64,000 bases of DNA, from positions 186,001 through 250,000 of the forward strand of contig JAGKWU010000001.1 in assembly GCA_021151695.1 (NCBI GenBank), in the 5' to 3' direction. The stretch's first letter is position 1; each line of letters begins with the position of its first letter. The notes beneath the pieces were generated by a model. That model was not told where the DNA came from and did no database searches. It saw only the letters and a list, made by a program, of their open reading frames with translations. The position numbers and the translations under genes were made by a program. The stretch is from Cellvibrionaceae bacterium. GTDB taxonomy: Bacteria > Pseudomonadota > Gammaproteobacteria > Pseudomonadales > Cellvibrionaceae. Below are positions 17,569 through 26,118 of the stretch, one piece after another.

Positions 17569-19004
17569 TGAGCAAACCAAATTTTCCGAAATTGGTATGG
17601 TTGAGAAATGATTTGCGCATCAGTGACAATCCGGCACTTTTCCATGCAGCCCAAGCTGGCGAAGGTGTATTAGCAGCCTATGTACTCTGCGAGCAGGATT
17701 TGCAAGAGCATATGTGGGCGCCAGTGCGAATTGATTTTATTCGCCGCACATTGCTCGAATTGTCACAAGCGCTAGCGCAACTCCATATTCCTCTCATTAT
17801 CCTACGAGTAAATCACCGTTCTGATATCACACGCGAACTTCAGCAGCTAATAGTACAATATCGTATTCAGGAGTTGCTGATTAACGCAGAGTATCCACTG
17901 AATGAATTGGAGCGCGATAAAAATATTGCCCAGCAACTGCGTCAAGCTGGCATTAGTGTCACTCGCTTCCATGATCGCGTAATTATCCCACCTGGCATGA
18001 TACGCAATGGAAATGGTGATCCTTATAAAGTATTTACCGCATTCAAAAATAATTGGTTGCGCCAGGCGCGTGCATTACCACTTCAGCCATTGAAGCGCCC
18101 ACGGGTACAACCGGAATCCGGTCTTGCTGCCACCAATGAAAAAAAAGTTAATCAATTATTTCATGGGCTTACAATGCGGGATTTGTCCGACCTTTGGCCC
18201 GCTGGTGAGACAGAGGCCAATAAACGTTTAAAAGCATTTATCAAAAAACAGGTTGAAGATTACCATCAGGATCGCGACTTTCCTGCACTGGATGGAACAT
18301 CGTATCTGTCGCCATATTTGGCTGTGGGAGCTATTTCACCTCGCCAATGCATCGCCGCTGCTCTGGCGCATAATCAGGGTGAATGGGATTCCGGGAATGA
18401 GGGAATTACTACCTGGATTAACGAATTTATCTGGCGGGACTTTTACCAGCATGTCGCTGTGGATTTTCCACGCGTATGTAAATTCAAAGCTATGCAATCG
18501 CATACTGATGCATTTCCCTGGCGCTACGACAAAAAAATATTTGCTGCCTGGTGCACTGGCGAAACAGGTATTCCTATTGTGGATGCTGCCATGCGGCAGT
18601 TAAAAGAAACTGGCTGGATGCACAATCGTCTGCGTATGGTGGTCGCCATGTTCCTCAGTAAAAACCTGCAACTGGATTGGCGCATGGGCGAGAGCTATTT
18701 TATGGAGCAGCTTATTGATGGTGATTTTGCTGCTAACAATGGCGGATGGCAGTGGAGCGCATCGACGGGAACAGATGCTGCACCTTATTTTCGTATTTTT
18801 AATCCCGTCAGCCAGTCCCAGCGATTTGATCCTGACGGTACTTTTATTCGCCAGTTTGTACCTGAATTGCGTAATCTACCTTCGAAGAACATCCATATGC
18901 CTTCGGAAACTGAACGCCTTGCCACAGGATACCCTCCACCTATCGTGGATTTAGCAGTGAGCCGCAAGGAAACCATTGCCTTGTTTGCCGCTCTTAAACA
19001 TTAA
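17565..19004 (+). CDS. phrB: Deoxyribodipyrimidine photolyase (class I CPD photolyase)
   Basis: A 479-residue flavoprotein that uses blue light to split cyclobutane pyrimidine dimers. It has an N-terminal antenna-cofactor domain (about 1-130; LVWLRNDLRISDNPALF) and a C-terminal FAD domain. The FAD domain contains WINEFIWRDFYQHV, the motif MRQLKETGWMHNRLRM and the signature AANNGGWQWSASTGTDAAPY. Its start overlaps the MerR gene stop by four bases. The length is typical of E. coli-type PhrB. It is the last gene of the putative light-responsive operon; no terminator is visible directly after it. Confidence 0.95.
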   Translation: MMSKPNFPKLVWLRNDLRISDNPALFHAAQAGEGVLAAYVLCEQDLQEHMWAPVRIDFIRRTLLELSQALAQLHIPLIILRVNHRSDITRELQQLIVQYRIQELLINAEYPLNELERDKNIAQQLRQAGISVTRFHDRVIIPPGMIRNGNGDPYKVFTAFKNNWLRQARALPLQPLKRPRVQPESGLAATNEKKVNQLFHGLTMRDLSDLWPAGETEANKRLKAFIKKQVEDYHQDRDFPALDGTSYLSPYLAVGAISPRQCIAAALAHNQGEWDSGNEGITTWINEFIWRDFYQHVAVDFPRVCKFKAMQSHTDAFPWRYDKKIFAAWCTGETGIPIVDAAMRQLKETGWMHNRLRMVVAMFLSKNLQLDWRMGESYFMEQLIDGDFAANNGGWQWSASTGTDAAPYFRIFNPVSQSQRFDPDGTFIRQFVPELRNLPSKNIHMPSETERLATGYPPPIVDLAVSRKETIALFAALKH

Positions 19005-19100
19005 CCAGCATCAACTGACGGAATCGCCAAACAGGTGCAAAAAAAGTTTAAAGATTTATACTGCGCCGGATTACCCGCTGACACTTATCGACGAGGTTTT

Positions 19101-19829
19101 ATGCAGATATTCACTACTCGCAACCTGATGGTTGTTTTAGCGCTGACGTTGGGAGCTTCGGTATCCGCTATGGCGCAAGATGGCTATGCCGTATCCGGTG
19201 CAGCTTATAATCTTAAAAGCGGCAAGCTGGTGTATCGCGAATTAATTTCTCACCTGGACGATGCCAGTCAGGTTCATGTTAATTATGCACGCCCTAATGG
19301 AACCATCTTTGCGCGCAAGACACTGAACTACAACACAGAAGTATTTCAGCCTGGACTCGAATTTAACGATGACCGCGATGACGAAACTGTGCAAGCGGCC
19401 TTTGACGGTGGTCGCCTGATACTCACTCACCGCGTTAAAGGCGACTCACAAACAAAAACTCTTTATGACACAGCCAAGCTGATTATTGATGCAGGTACGG
19501 ATGCTTATATCCAGCAGCAATGGGACAAAATCACCGCCGGCAAAAAAGTAGAATTTGATGTGGCAGACGCACGCCACCTGGGTGTAGAAAAATTTGTCAT
19601 CAAGGAGATAGGGGCAGGGGATTCGCCGCTGGCTTACAAAGGCGCGGGTGCCAACTGGAAGTACTTTAAGGTGGATACCGCCAACAAGCTCTCATCCATT
19701 TTTACCGAGCCCATTCACTATGCCTATGATCCGGATGGTAAATATTTAATGCGTTATCAAGGGCGAGCCAATATCGACAGTGACACGGGCGAAGCCTGGG
19801 ATGTGCGGATTGAGTACGAGTATTTTTAA
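19101..19829 (+). CDS. Secreted protein of unknown function
   Basis: A 242-residue protein with a Sec signal peptide; the likely cleavage is after SVSAMA, before QDGYAV. The ATG at 19101 follows ACGAGG and gives a compact signal peptide; a longer reading from 19035 would put 22 polar residues in front of it. The mature part is rich in beta-prone segments and contains YRELISHLDD, FARKTLNYNT and a C-terminal IEYEYF. I do not recognise a catalytic motif or a named domain. It should be periplasmic or secreted. It is separated from the photolyase by 96 bases and ends in a strong terminator. Confidence 0.72.
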   Translation: MQIFTTRNLMVVLALTLGASVSAMAQDGYAVSGAAYNLKSGKLVYRELISHLDDASQVHVNYARPNGTIFARKTLNYNTEVFQPGLEFNDDRDDETVQAAFDGGRLILTHRVKGDSQTKTLYDTAKLIIDAGTDAYIQQQWDKITAGKKVEFDVADARHLGVEKFVIKEIGAGDSPLAYKGAGANWKYFKVDTANKLSSIFTEPIHYAYDPDGKYLMRYQGRANIDSDTGEAWDVRIEYEYF

Positions 19830-19868
19830 GCGACCCTGTAAATCCTAAACTGCATACTCTACACAAAA

Positions 19869-19898
19869 GAAAAGCGCCATAGGGCGCTTTTCTTTTTT
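19869..19898. terminator. Bidirectional terminator between convergent genes
   Basis: A ten-base-pair stem GAAAAGCGCC/GGCGCTTTTC with a four-base loop is followed by TTTTTT on the plus strand and preceded by an A-rich stretch that supplies U residues on the minus strand. It serves the secreted-protein gene (plus) and sseA (minus), whose 3' ends face each other. Confidence 0.85.
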
Positions 19899-19919
19899 AT
19901 CCGTTGGCGATCAAAACCG

Positions 19920-20741
19920 TTAGGCCGGCGTAGTCATATAGCTACACCAATCGCTCCAGCTGCCGGGATAAAGCCTTGCGTTTATCCCGCACAAATGCAG
20001 CGAAAAAATATTAACGCAAGCCGTAACTCCAGAGCCGCAATAAGCCGTAAGGTGGGGCTGGTCCGCCAATGTTTGCCAATATTCCCGCTGCCACTCCAAA
20101 GGTTTTACATAGCCCTGATCGTCGGTCACATTTTGCCAAAAATAATTCACCGCGCCGGGAATATGGCCAGCAACTGGATCAATAGGTTCTTCCAAGCCCT
20201 GATAACGGCGAGGCTCGCGGGAATCGATCAGCAGGGCGGCTTTACCCGCGAGAATATCGTTGCGGTCAATCGTCCAACTGGTATTTAGCTGAAGCTTGAA
20301 ATTACCGGGTTTAGCGGGTGGCTCGCGACGATCTATTTGACCATTGATAGCAACCCAGGCCTTAAAACCGCCATTGAGAATCTTCACATCCTCATGCCCC
20401 ATATATTTGAGCAGCCACCAGGCGCGAGAAGAATAGCCCATGCGCGAATCGTCGTAGACAACCACGGTGGAGTGCTGATTGATGCCGGCGCGACGGAACT
20501 TATCCTGCAACAGCAATAAATCTGGTAGCGGGTGACGACCGCCGTGGGTTTGTACTGGCGAAGACAGGTCGCGCTCAAGATCAAAATAATAAGCACCGGG
20601 CAAATGCCCCTGGCGATATTGCTGAGGCCCCAGAGTTTTATCTATAAGGTGCGACCGGCAATCAATTATCACTGTGCTTTTGCCGGAGGGTGAGCTCAAT
20701 AATGCCTGGAGCTCATTAGCTGAAATAAGCGATGGATGCAT
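19920..20741 (-). CDS. sseA: 3-mercaptopyruvate sulfurtransferase (two-domain rhodanese)
   Basis: A 273-residue protein with two rhodanese domains. The N-terminal one (about 1-130) lacks the catalytic cysteine. The C-terminal one (about 150-273) carries the active-site loop YCGSGVTAC; CGSGVTA is the form typical of 3-mercaptopyruvate sulfurtransferases, as opposed to the CRKGVT form of thiosulfate sulfurtransferases. It would transfer sulfur from 3-mercaptopyruvate to thiol or cyanide acceptors in the cytoplasm. The gene is alone, with 123 bases to the FlhB-like gene upstream. Confidence 0.9.
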   Translation of the reverse strand: MHPSLISANELQALLSSPSGKSTVIIDCRSHLIDKTLGPQQYRQGHLPGAYYFDLERDLSSPVQTHGGRHPLPDLLLLQDKFRRAGINQHSTVVVYDDSRMGYSSRAWWLLKYMGHEDVKILNGGFKAWVAINGQIDRREPPAKPGNFKLQLNTSWTIDRNDILAGKAALLIDSREPRRYQGLEEPIDPVAGHIPGAVNYFWQNVTDDQGYVKPLEWQREYWQTLADQPHLTAYCGSGVTACVNIFSLHLCGINARLYPGSWSDWCSYMTTPA

Positions 20742-20864
20742 AAAATCGAACAGAATTGGATGAATAATGTGCCGATGTTGTCATTATTCAAAGACGCTGT
20801 GAAGCACTATTAGTTCAAAATGGTCCGGTTTTAACGATTTCACCGGATTTTCTGCATAACAACG

Positions 20865-21146
20865 TTAATACCTGCTCCAATATTCCGGCTCTTTCCCCTC
20901 AAGCTGATAGGCAAAGGCAATGATGTAGGCCACCGCCAGATAGAGGGTCTCCGGGATTTCATCACCCAATTCCAATTGCACCAATAGTTCAACCAGAGCG
21001 CTGTTGTCGCACAGGGGCACACCGTGCTCTTCCGCAATGGCAATAATGTTGTCCGCCACAGCACCCGTACCCTTAGCGGTCACTATGGGCGTGCTTTTTC
21101 CGTCATAAAAGAGCGCAACGGCTTTTTGAAGTTTTTCCTGGCTCAT
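20865..21146 (-). CDS. FlhB C-terminal-domain-like protein
   Basis: A 93-residue protein that corresponds only to the cytoplasmic C-terminal domain of the flagellar export switch protein FlhB. The conserved segments IVTAKGTGAVADNIIAIAEEHGVPL and LGDEIPETLYLAVAYIIAF can be recognised, but the autocleavage NPTH motif of true FlhB is replaced by STPIVTAKG. It has no membrane segment. It starts one base after the stop of the FliK-like gene, so they form an operon. In Pseudomonas a similar FliK-like/FlhB-like pair lies next to ccmA. It may substitute for or modulate the FlhB tail in export-substrate switching (inference). Confidence 0.85.
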   Translation of the reverse strand: MSQEKLQKAVALFYDGKSTPIVTAKGTGAVADNIIAIAEEHGVPLCDNSALVELLVQLELGDEIPETLYLAVAYIIAFAYQLEGKEPEYWSRY

Positions 21147-21147
21147 A

Positions 21148-23094
21148 TCAGGTCGAGATATCGATAAGTGAATAGCTGAGCGACAGCGGTTTTGGTGGCG
21201 GCATTCCGTGTAAACACTGCAAACTTTTTACCTCTATGCCTTCCTCCTCCAATTGGCGACGCAAGCCATCCAATTGCTGGCGCGCCTGTTCAAAGGTGTT
21301 TTCGCGGCTAGCCCAGAGGGTCGCGTTTACCTGCTCGCCAATCACCGCCAACTGGGCGCAAAACTCACCGAGGGTCGGTAAATCAAAGCGCAGGGTTACC
21401 GACCATTGCCGGATTTTAGCAGTCCCTGTTTTACTGGCCTCTCCCTCATGCTTGTCTTCTACCCAATCGCGAGCGATATGCAATTGAAGTTGCTGCACTT
21501 CAGCCTGGTGCCGCAGGGGAATCTCCAGTTGCCAGGAGCTGGATTGCGAGCCAGTCTCTCTGGATTCAAGCTCCTGATGAATAGCTTGTAACTGCTGTAA
21601 TTGAATCTTGGCAAGGCTGTGCTGGCTTTGCTGTTGGATCATTCCAAGTAACTGCGTACGCATATCTTTCGCAGTACCCGCTTTGGCGGGACGGTTGATC
21701 AGGTCGCGAATGAATATGGCGAGGGCCTGGGCCAGCTCGGACTTTTGGGGAGGAACTGTTGCGGTGCTACCGCTTGAAAGCTGTGGAATAAGTGGTTGCT
21801 GAACAAGTTTATAGGTCTGTTCGGAAGTGAGCGGTTTGCCGGTGAGCTCCTGGCTGGTCTTGTTCAATAGATTCAGGAGCGCACCTTTGGTGTCCTGTGT
21901 AATACGAGGTGTCGGAGAATTATTGGTCTGCAGGCTGGATTGTTTGGATGGCGCTTTTGCATCAGCTGCAATACCAGAATTTTGTTCAGTTTGAGGTGAT
22001 TTGGCCGAAGGTACGAGCTGCTGCAGCTTGCGCTCAAAGAATACGCCTGAATCTTTTACCGCTTGGGCCAATTGCTTCGGCTCACTCAATTGCGCCGGAG
22101 TACGCAACCTGGTCGCGAGACTTTTAAGGGCTTGCTCCACCGTCGCTGGTAAGAGTTGCTGACGTCGGGCCTCAGGCATACGTTGTAATTGTTGGATGGC
22201 TGCAAATAGCTGCTCTGGCGCATCCCTATGGGGAATTAATCGCCGCAAATTCTCGTTAACCAATTGCTTGGCAGGCTGGGTTACCGGATCTTGCCGAAGT
22301 GGCTGAGCTTGTGCGGCGAACTTTTTTGCCAGCTCTTGAGGGCTAACAGGCGCTGATGGGCGGGTATCTCGCTGCTGAACCGGCGGTTGCTCGTTGATCT
22401 CCGGCAAATCGGTTAGTGGGGTATTACTCGTCGAGGGCGCTGGAGTTGCCTGAGCACCGGCATTTACAACAGTGACCACAGGCCCAGCCGCATTTACCTG
22501 AGGTAGGGGCTGGTTATTCGGAGTATTTCCCACTGGTTGTGATGGCGGTGATGATGGATTGGGTGATGTCGCAATTCCTGCACCTGTGTTACTCACCGCT
22601 ATACCAGCCCTGACCGCTGCTGTTGTTTGTATCGCGGTCATCGCTGTTTTGAGCAAGGCTTCTGCTGGGGCATCATCCACTAATACCAGCTTTTGCGGGC
22701 TCTGCAATTGAACCACTACCGGCTGGCCAGGAGTCACAGGGCGATCACTGTAAGTGGCCAATTGGCGATTATTGACCAGCAAATCTACCCACTTGAGATT
22801 GGGCGATTGAAGTAATTGTTGCTGTTGGGTAAGGCGGGAAATCTCTGCTTTTAGGGCAGGGGTCGCAGCTGCCGGGTTAGCGGCCTGTTGCTTCTGTAAT
22901 TGGGCTAAGTCCTGAGTAGTCTGCTTGAGCAGGGCGTCGCGTTCGGGTTTGCTGACCGGTTGGGTCGCCAATACCGTTGCCACCTGGTTTTTGCCTATGA
23001 CCAGATTCAATACGCGACTCAGTGCCTGCAACTGCTCAGTTTGCTTTTGCTCAAGCCCCTGAATCAGGTTTGGCGTTATCTTACTAATGTCCAT
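21148..23094 (-). CDS. FliK-like flagellar hook-length control protein
   Basis: A 648-residue protein with a long, Gln/Pro/Ala-rich, low-complexity N-terminal two thirds and a C-terminal Flg_hook-like domain (about 490-640; WQLEIPLRHQAEVQQLQLHI then WSVTLRFDLPTLGEFCAQL). This is the layout of FliK, which measures hook length and switches export specificity through FlhB. The start MDISKITPNLIQGLEQ at 23094 was chosen because upstream codons would run into the divergent ccm promoter region. Only the FlhB-tail gene accompanies it; other flagellar genes are outside the window. Confidence 0.8.
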   Translation of the reverse strand: MDISKITPNLIQGLEQKQTEQLQALSRVLNLVIGKNQVATVLATQPVSKPERDALLKQTTQDLAQLQKQQAANPAAATPALKAEISRLTQQQQLLQSPNLKWVDLLVNNRQLATYSDRPVTPGQPVVVQLQSPQKLVLVDDAPAEALLKTAMTAIQTTAAVRAGIAVSNTGAGIATSPNPSSPPSQPVGNTPNNQPLPQVNAAGPVVTVVNAGAQATPAPSTSNTPLTDLPEINEQPPVQQRDTRPSAPVSPQELAKKFAAQAQPLRQDPVTQPAKQLVNENLRRLIPHRDAPEQLFAAIQQLQRMPEARRQQLLPATVEQALKSLATRLRTPAQLSEPKQLAQAVKDSGVFFERKLQQLVPSAKSPQTEQNSGIAADAKAPSKQSSLQTNNSPTPRITQDTKGALLNLLNKTSQELTGKPLTSEQTYKLVQQPLIPQLSSGSTATVPPQKSELAQALAIFIRDLINRPAKAGTAKDMRTQLLGMIQQQSQHSLAKIQLQQLQAIHQELESRETGSQSSSWQLEIPLRHQAEVQQLQLHIARDWVEDKHEGEASKTGTAKIRQWSVTLRFDLPTLGEFCAQLAVIGEQVNATLWASRENTFEQARQQLDGLRRQLEEEGIEVKSLQCLHGMPPPKPLSLSYSLIDIST

Positions 23095-23299
23095 AGCCCA
23101 ATGCCTGGTAAGTAGGACGGCATCCCAACAAAATGCGTCAACAGGTGTGAAAGCGCCGGAGGCATGGCTATAATCGCGCAGCTTTATGCACTCAACCAGC
23201 GCAGCCCGGCGATACACCGGACAAATCTGGATTGAGTATAGCCAGCAAGCCGCTGAAAAAGCTTCTAATTACTATTCTATTATCAACCGGTGTTCTGTT

Positions 23300-23965
23300 T
23301 TGACGGCAACTTCTCCTCTGATTGAATTGCGCAACCTGAGCTGCGAGCGCGATGAGCGTGTCCTTTTCGCGGGCCTTAATGCGCAATTTACGGCGGGGCA
23401 GGTCGTGCAGATCCTCGGTCCCAATGGCAGCGGCAAGACAACCTTGTTACGCACCCTGGCGGGAGTGAGCCACGACTACACCGGCGATATCCTCTGGTGC
23501 GGCAAGAGTGTCCGCGATCAGCGTTGGGATTATGCCAGCCAACTGCTTTACCTCGGTCATCTTCCCGGCGTTAAAAAAACCTTAACCACACTGGAAAACC
23601 TGCGTTGGTACGCGGCTCTACAAGGTGAGGTAGACGATTCCCAGTTGTTTGAAGCACTAGCCCACGTCAAATTGGCGGGCTACGAAGATACGCCTTGCTA
23701 CCAGCTCTCTGCCGGCCAGACGCGCCGTGTTGCCCTGGCTCGCCTTGCATTCAGCAATGCCAAAGTCTGGATCCTCGACGAGCCCTTTACCGCGTTGGAC
23801 AAAACCGGTGTCGCACAGTTAGAAGCGCGCCTTGCCAGGCATGCCGCCAACGGCGGTCTGGTGTTGGTTACCTCGCATCAAGACATAGCGTTGCCACAGC
23901 TCCAAGTGCTTGATTTGCAGGACTTTGTTGATTTTTCAACAGAGGTGGAGCAAGTACATGGCTAA
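23300..23965 (+). CDS. ccmA: Heme exporter ATP-binding protein CcmA
   Basis: A 221-residue ABC ATPase of the cytochrome c maturation system I. It has Walker A ILGPNGSGKTTLLRTL, the signature YQLSAGQTRRVALARL and Walker B VWILDEPFTALD. With CcmB, CcmC and CcmD it releases heme-loaded CcmE. The probable start is the TTG at 23300, giving MTATSPLIELRNLSCERD; no in-frame ATG or GTG lies close to the conserved N-terminus. The coding region ends eight bases inside ccmB. It is divergent from the FliK-like gene across about 205 bases, in which I cannot fix a promoter. Confidence 0.94.
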   Translation: MTATSPLIELRNLSCERDERVLFAGLNAQFTAGQVVQILGPNGSGKTTLLRTLAGVSHDYTGDILWCGKSVRDQRWDYASQLLYLGHLPGVKKTLTTLENLRWYAALQGEVDDSQLFEALAHVKLAGYEDTPCYQLSAGQTRRVALARLAFSNAKVWILDEPFTALDKTGVAQLEARLARHAANGGLVLVTSHQDIALPQLQVLDLQDFVDFSTEVEQVHG

Positions 23966-24638
23966 GAGTCCATCGCTATTTGTCGCCACCTTTCGGCGCG
24001 ATTTGACGCTCGCGTTTCGCCACAAAGGCGAAATGATGAATCCGCTGGTGTTTTTCCTGATCGCTATCAGCATGATCCCGCTGGGGCTGGGTCCGGAAAA
24101 AGCGCTGCTGATGCGCATTGCTCCAGGTATTATCTGGGTGATGGCGCTGTTGGCGACCTTGTTATCACTGGATAGTTTGTTTCGCAGCGACTTTGATGAC
24201 GGCACCCTTGAGCAGCTGCTCATCTCCCCCCATCCGCTGTATTTGAATGTATTGGCCAAGGTGTTGGCCTTCTGGCTGGCGACTGGCCTGCCATTGATGT
24301 TGTTGTCACCCCTGCTGGGTGTAATGTTATCGCTGCCAACTGGAGCATTTATTGCTTTATGCTCGTCGCTGCTGATTGGTACAGCAGCCATGAGTTTAAT
24401 TGGTGCCGTGGGAGCAGCCTTGACCGTCGGCTTGCGTAAAGGGGGATTGCTGATCTCCCTGATCGTAATGCCGCTCTATGTACCTGTACTGATTTTTGGT
24501 GCGAGTGCAGTCAGCGACGCCGCCCTTGGGCAAACTTACAATATGCAGTTGGCCGTGCTGGGAGCGATCCTTGCCATGGCATTATTGTTAGCCCCGCTCG
24601 CGGTCGCCGGTGCGTTGCGTGTTAGTGTGAATGGCTAA
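23958..24638 (+). CDS. ccmB: Heme exporter membrane protein CcmB
   Basis: A 226-residue protein with six hydrophobic segments, the membrane partner of CcmA. The N-terminus FVATFRRDLTLAFRHKGEMMNPLVFF and the segment FDDGTLEQLLISPHPL are typical of CcmB. The ATG at 23958 overlaps the ccmA stop by eight bases. ccmC follows after 21 bases. Confidence 0.95.
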   Translation: MAKSPSLFVATFRRDLTLAFRHKGEMMNPLVFFLIAISMIPLGLGPEKALLMRIAPGIIWVMALLATLLSLDSLFRSDFDDGTLEQLLISPHPLYLNVLAKVLAFWLATGLPLMLLSPLLGVMLSLPTGAFIALCSSLLIGTAAMSLIGAVGAALTVGLRKGGLLISLIVMPLYVPVLIFGASAVSDAALGQTYNMQLAVLGAILAMALLLAPLAVAGALRVSVNG

Positions 24639-24659
24639 AAATAATAAATAGAGGTAAAT

Positions 24660-25427
24660 ATGAATTGGCAATGGTTTCATCGTTTAGGCTCCCCACGCTG
24701 GTTTTATGAAAAAACCGAAGCCTGGATTCCCTGGCTCGTAATACTCGGCTGGGGCTTGCTATTGGTTGGCGGCATCTGGGGGCTGGGCTTTGCGCCAGCT
24801 GAGGCGAAGCAGGGCAATAGTTATCGCATTCTTTATATACATGCGCCCGTCGCTTTCATCTCTATGTCTTGTTACTACATCATGGCCATTGCCGGCGCTA
24901 TCGGACTCATCTGGAAAATGAAGTTGCCCTTTATGGTAATGAAAGCCGCTGCGCCTATAGGTGTTGGCCTTACCATTGTTGTCCTTGCAACCGGCTCCAT
25001 CTGGGGTAAACCTACTTGGGGCACCTGGTGGGAATGGGATGCACGCCTTACGTCTTACCTGGTGTTGACCTTTTTGTATCTGGGCGTGATTGCACTGCAG
25101 CAGGCATTTCAAAATCGCGATACCGCCGATAAAGCCAGCGCCATTCTCGCATTGGTAGGCACAGTGAACATTCCCATCATCTACAAGTCTGTAGATTGGT
25201 GGTACACGCTACATCAACCAGCCACACTCAAGCTGGTTGGCAAGTCGACTATTCATATTTCCATGCTGTATCCGCTGTTTATTATGATTGTTGGTTTTTA
25301 TGTATTTTTTACGCTGGTACTGATTCTGCACACGCGCACTGAAATCCTGCGTCGTGAAAGCCGCACCCAATGGGTAAAAGATCTGGCGCTGGGCAACGCC
25401 CCTGCTAAAGAGGAGCAACCGCAATGA
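24660..25427 (+). CDS. ccmC: Heme handling protein CcmC
   Basis: A 255-residue six-helix membrane protein that loads heme onto CcmE. It carries the tryptophan-rich WWD motif (WGKPTWGTWWEWDARLTSY, about residues 118-136) and flanking periplasmic histidines used to bind heme. It ends in a four-base ATGA overlap with ccmD. The spacing and order match the standard ccmABCDEFGHI cluster. Confidence 0.96.
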   Translation: MNWQWFHRLGSPRWFYEKTEAWIPWLVILGWGLLLVGGIWGLGFAPAEAKQGNSYRILYIHAPVAFISMSCYYIMAIAGAIGLIWKMKLPFMVMKAAAPIGVGLTIVVLATGSIWGKPTWGTWWEWDARLTSYLVLTFLYLGVIALQQAFQNRDTADKASAILALVGTVNIPIIYKSVDWWYTLHQPATLKLVGKSTIHISMLYPLFIMIVGFYVFFTLVLILHTRTEILRRESRTQWVKDLALGNAPAKEEQPQ

Positions 25428-25615
25428 AATTCCAATTCGAATCGCTGGATGCATTTCTCGCCATGAAAGGCCATGGCCCTTATGTGTGGGCCTGTTACAT
25501 TCTTGTCTACACCATACTGATTTATTTGACGCTCAGCCCGGTGTTGGCAAAAAAAGCATTTTTAAAACAGCAAAAGAAATTGCTGACCTTACAAAAAACC
25601 GCTCAATCTAATTAA
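25424..25615 (+). CDS. ccmD: Heme exporter protein CcmD
   Basis: A 63-residue single-span membrane protein (helix about 17-38; YVWACYILVYTILIYLTLSP) with a basic C-terminal tail. CcmD stabilises the CcmABC-CcmE complex and is needed to release holo-CcmE. It overlaps ccmC by four bases and precedes ccmE by 32. Confidence 0.93.
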   Translation: MKFQFESLDAFLAMKGHGPYVWACYILVYTILIYLTLSPVLAKKAFLKQQKKLLTLQKTAQSN

Positions 25616-25647
25616 TCCAATCAACCTAACGTTTGTAGATTGCCCCT

Positions 25648-26118
25648 ATGCATCCAGTTCGCAAGCAACGCCTGATTCTCGTGATCCTCGGCGTACTCTT
25701 TAGTAGCGCGGCAATAGGTTTGATCGCCTATGCCATGCGCGAAAATATCAATCTCTTTTATCCACCCAGCAAAATTGCTGCGGGCGATGTGCCGCACAAC
25801 CGCAGTATTCGCGGTGGCGGCTGCGTGAAGCCGGGCAGCGTGGTGCGCTCGAAAGAAAACCTCGATATCGCTTTTGTATTGACTGATGGCGCCGCCGAAG
25901 TGCCGGTTAAATTCTCAGGCATATTGCCGGATTTATTTGCAGAAGGTGAAGCTGCCGTTATTAACGGCAAGGTTGATGAAAAAGGGGTGTTTAACGCTGA
26001 ACAAGTATTGGCGAAGCACGACGAAACTTACACGCCGCCGGAAGTCGCCAGCATGAAAGGCAAAGACGATCATAAGAACGACCAAGCCGTCTGCAAGGGG
26101 ATGTCTTATGGTTCCTGA
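25648..26118 (+). CDS. ccmE: Heme chaperone CcmE
   Basis: A 156-residue periplasmic heme chaperone with an N-terminal membrane anchor (about 8-29) and an OB-fold. The motif VLAKHDETYTPPEV contains the histidine that binds heme covalently and the downstream tyrosine. The usual GGxVxxGSV segment reads RGGGCVKPGSVVR here, with a cysteine in place of a hydrophobic residue, a minor departure. It overlaps ccmF by 11 bases. Confidence 0.95.
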   Translation: MHPVRKQRLILVILGVLFSSAAIGLIAYAMRENINLFYPPSKIAAGDVPHNRSIRGGGCVKPGSVVRSKENLDIAFVLTDGAAEVPVKFSGILPDLFAEGEAAVINGKVDEKGVFNAEQVLAKHDETYTPPEVASMKGKDDHKNDQAVCKGMSYGS

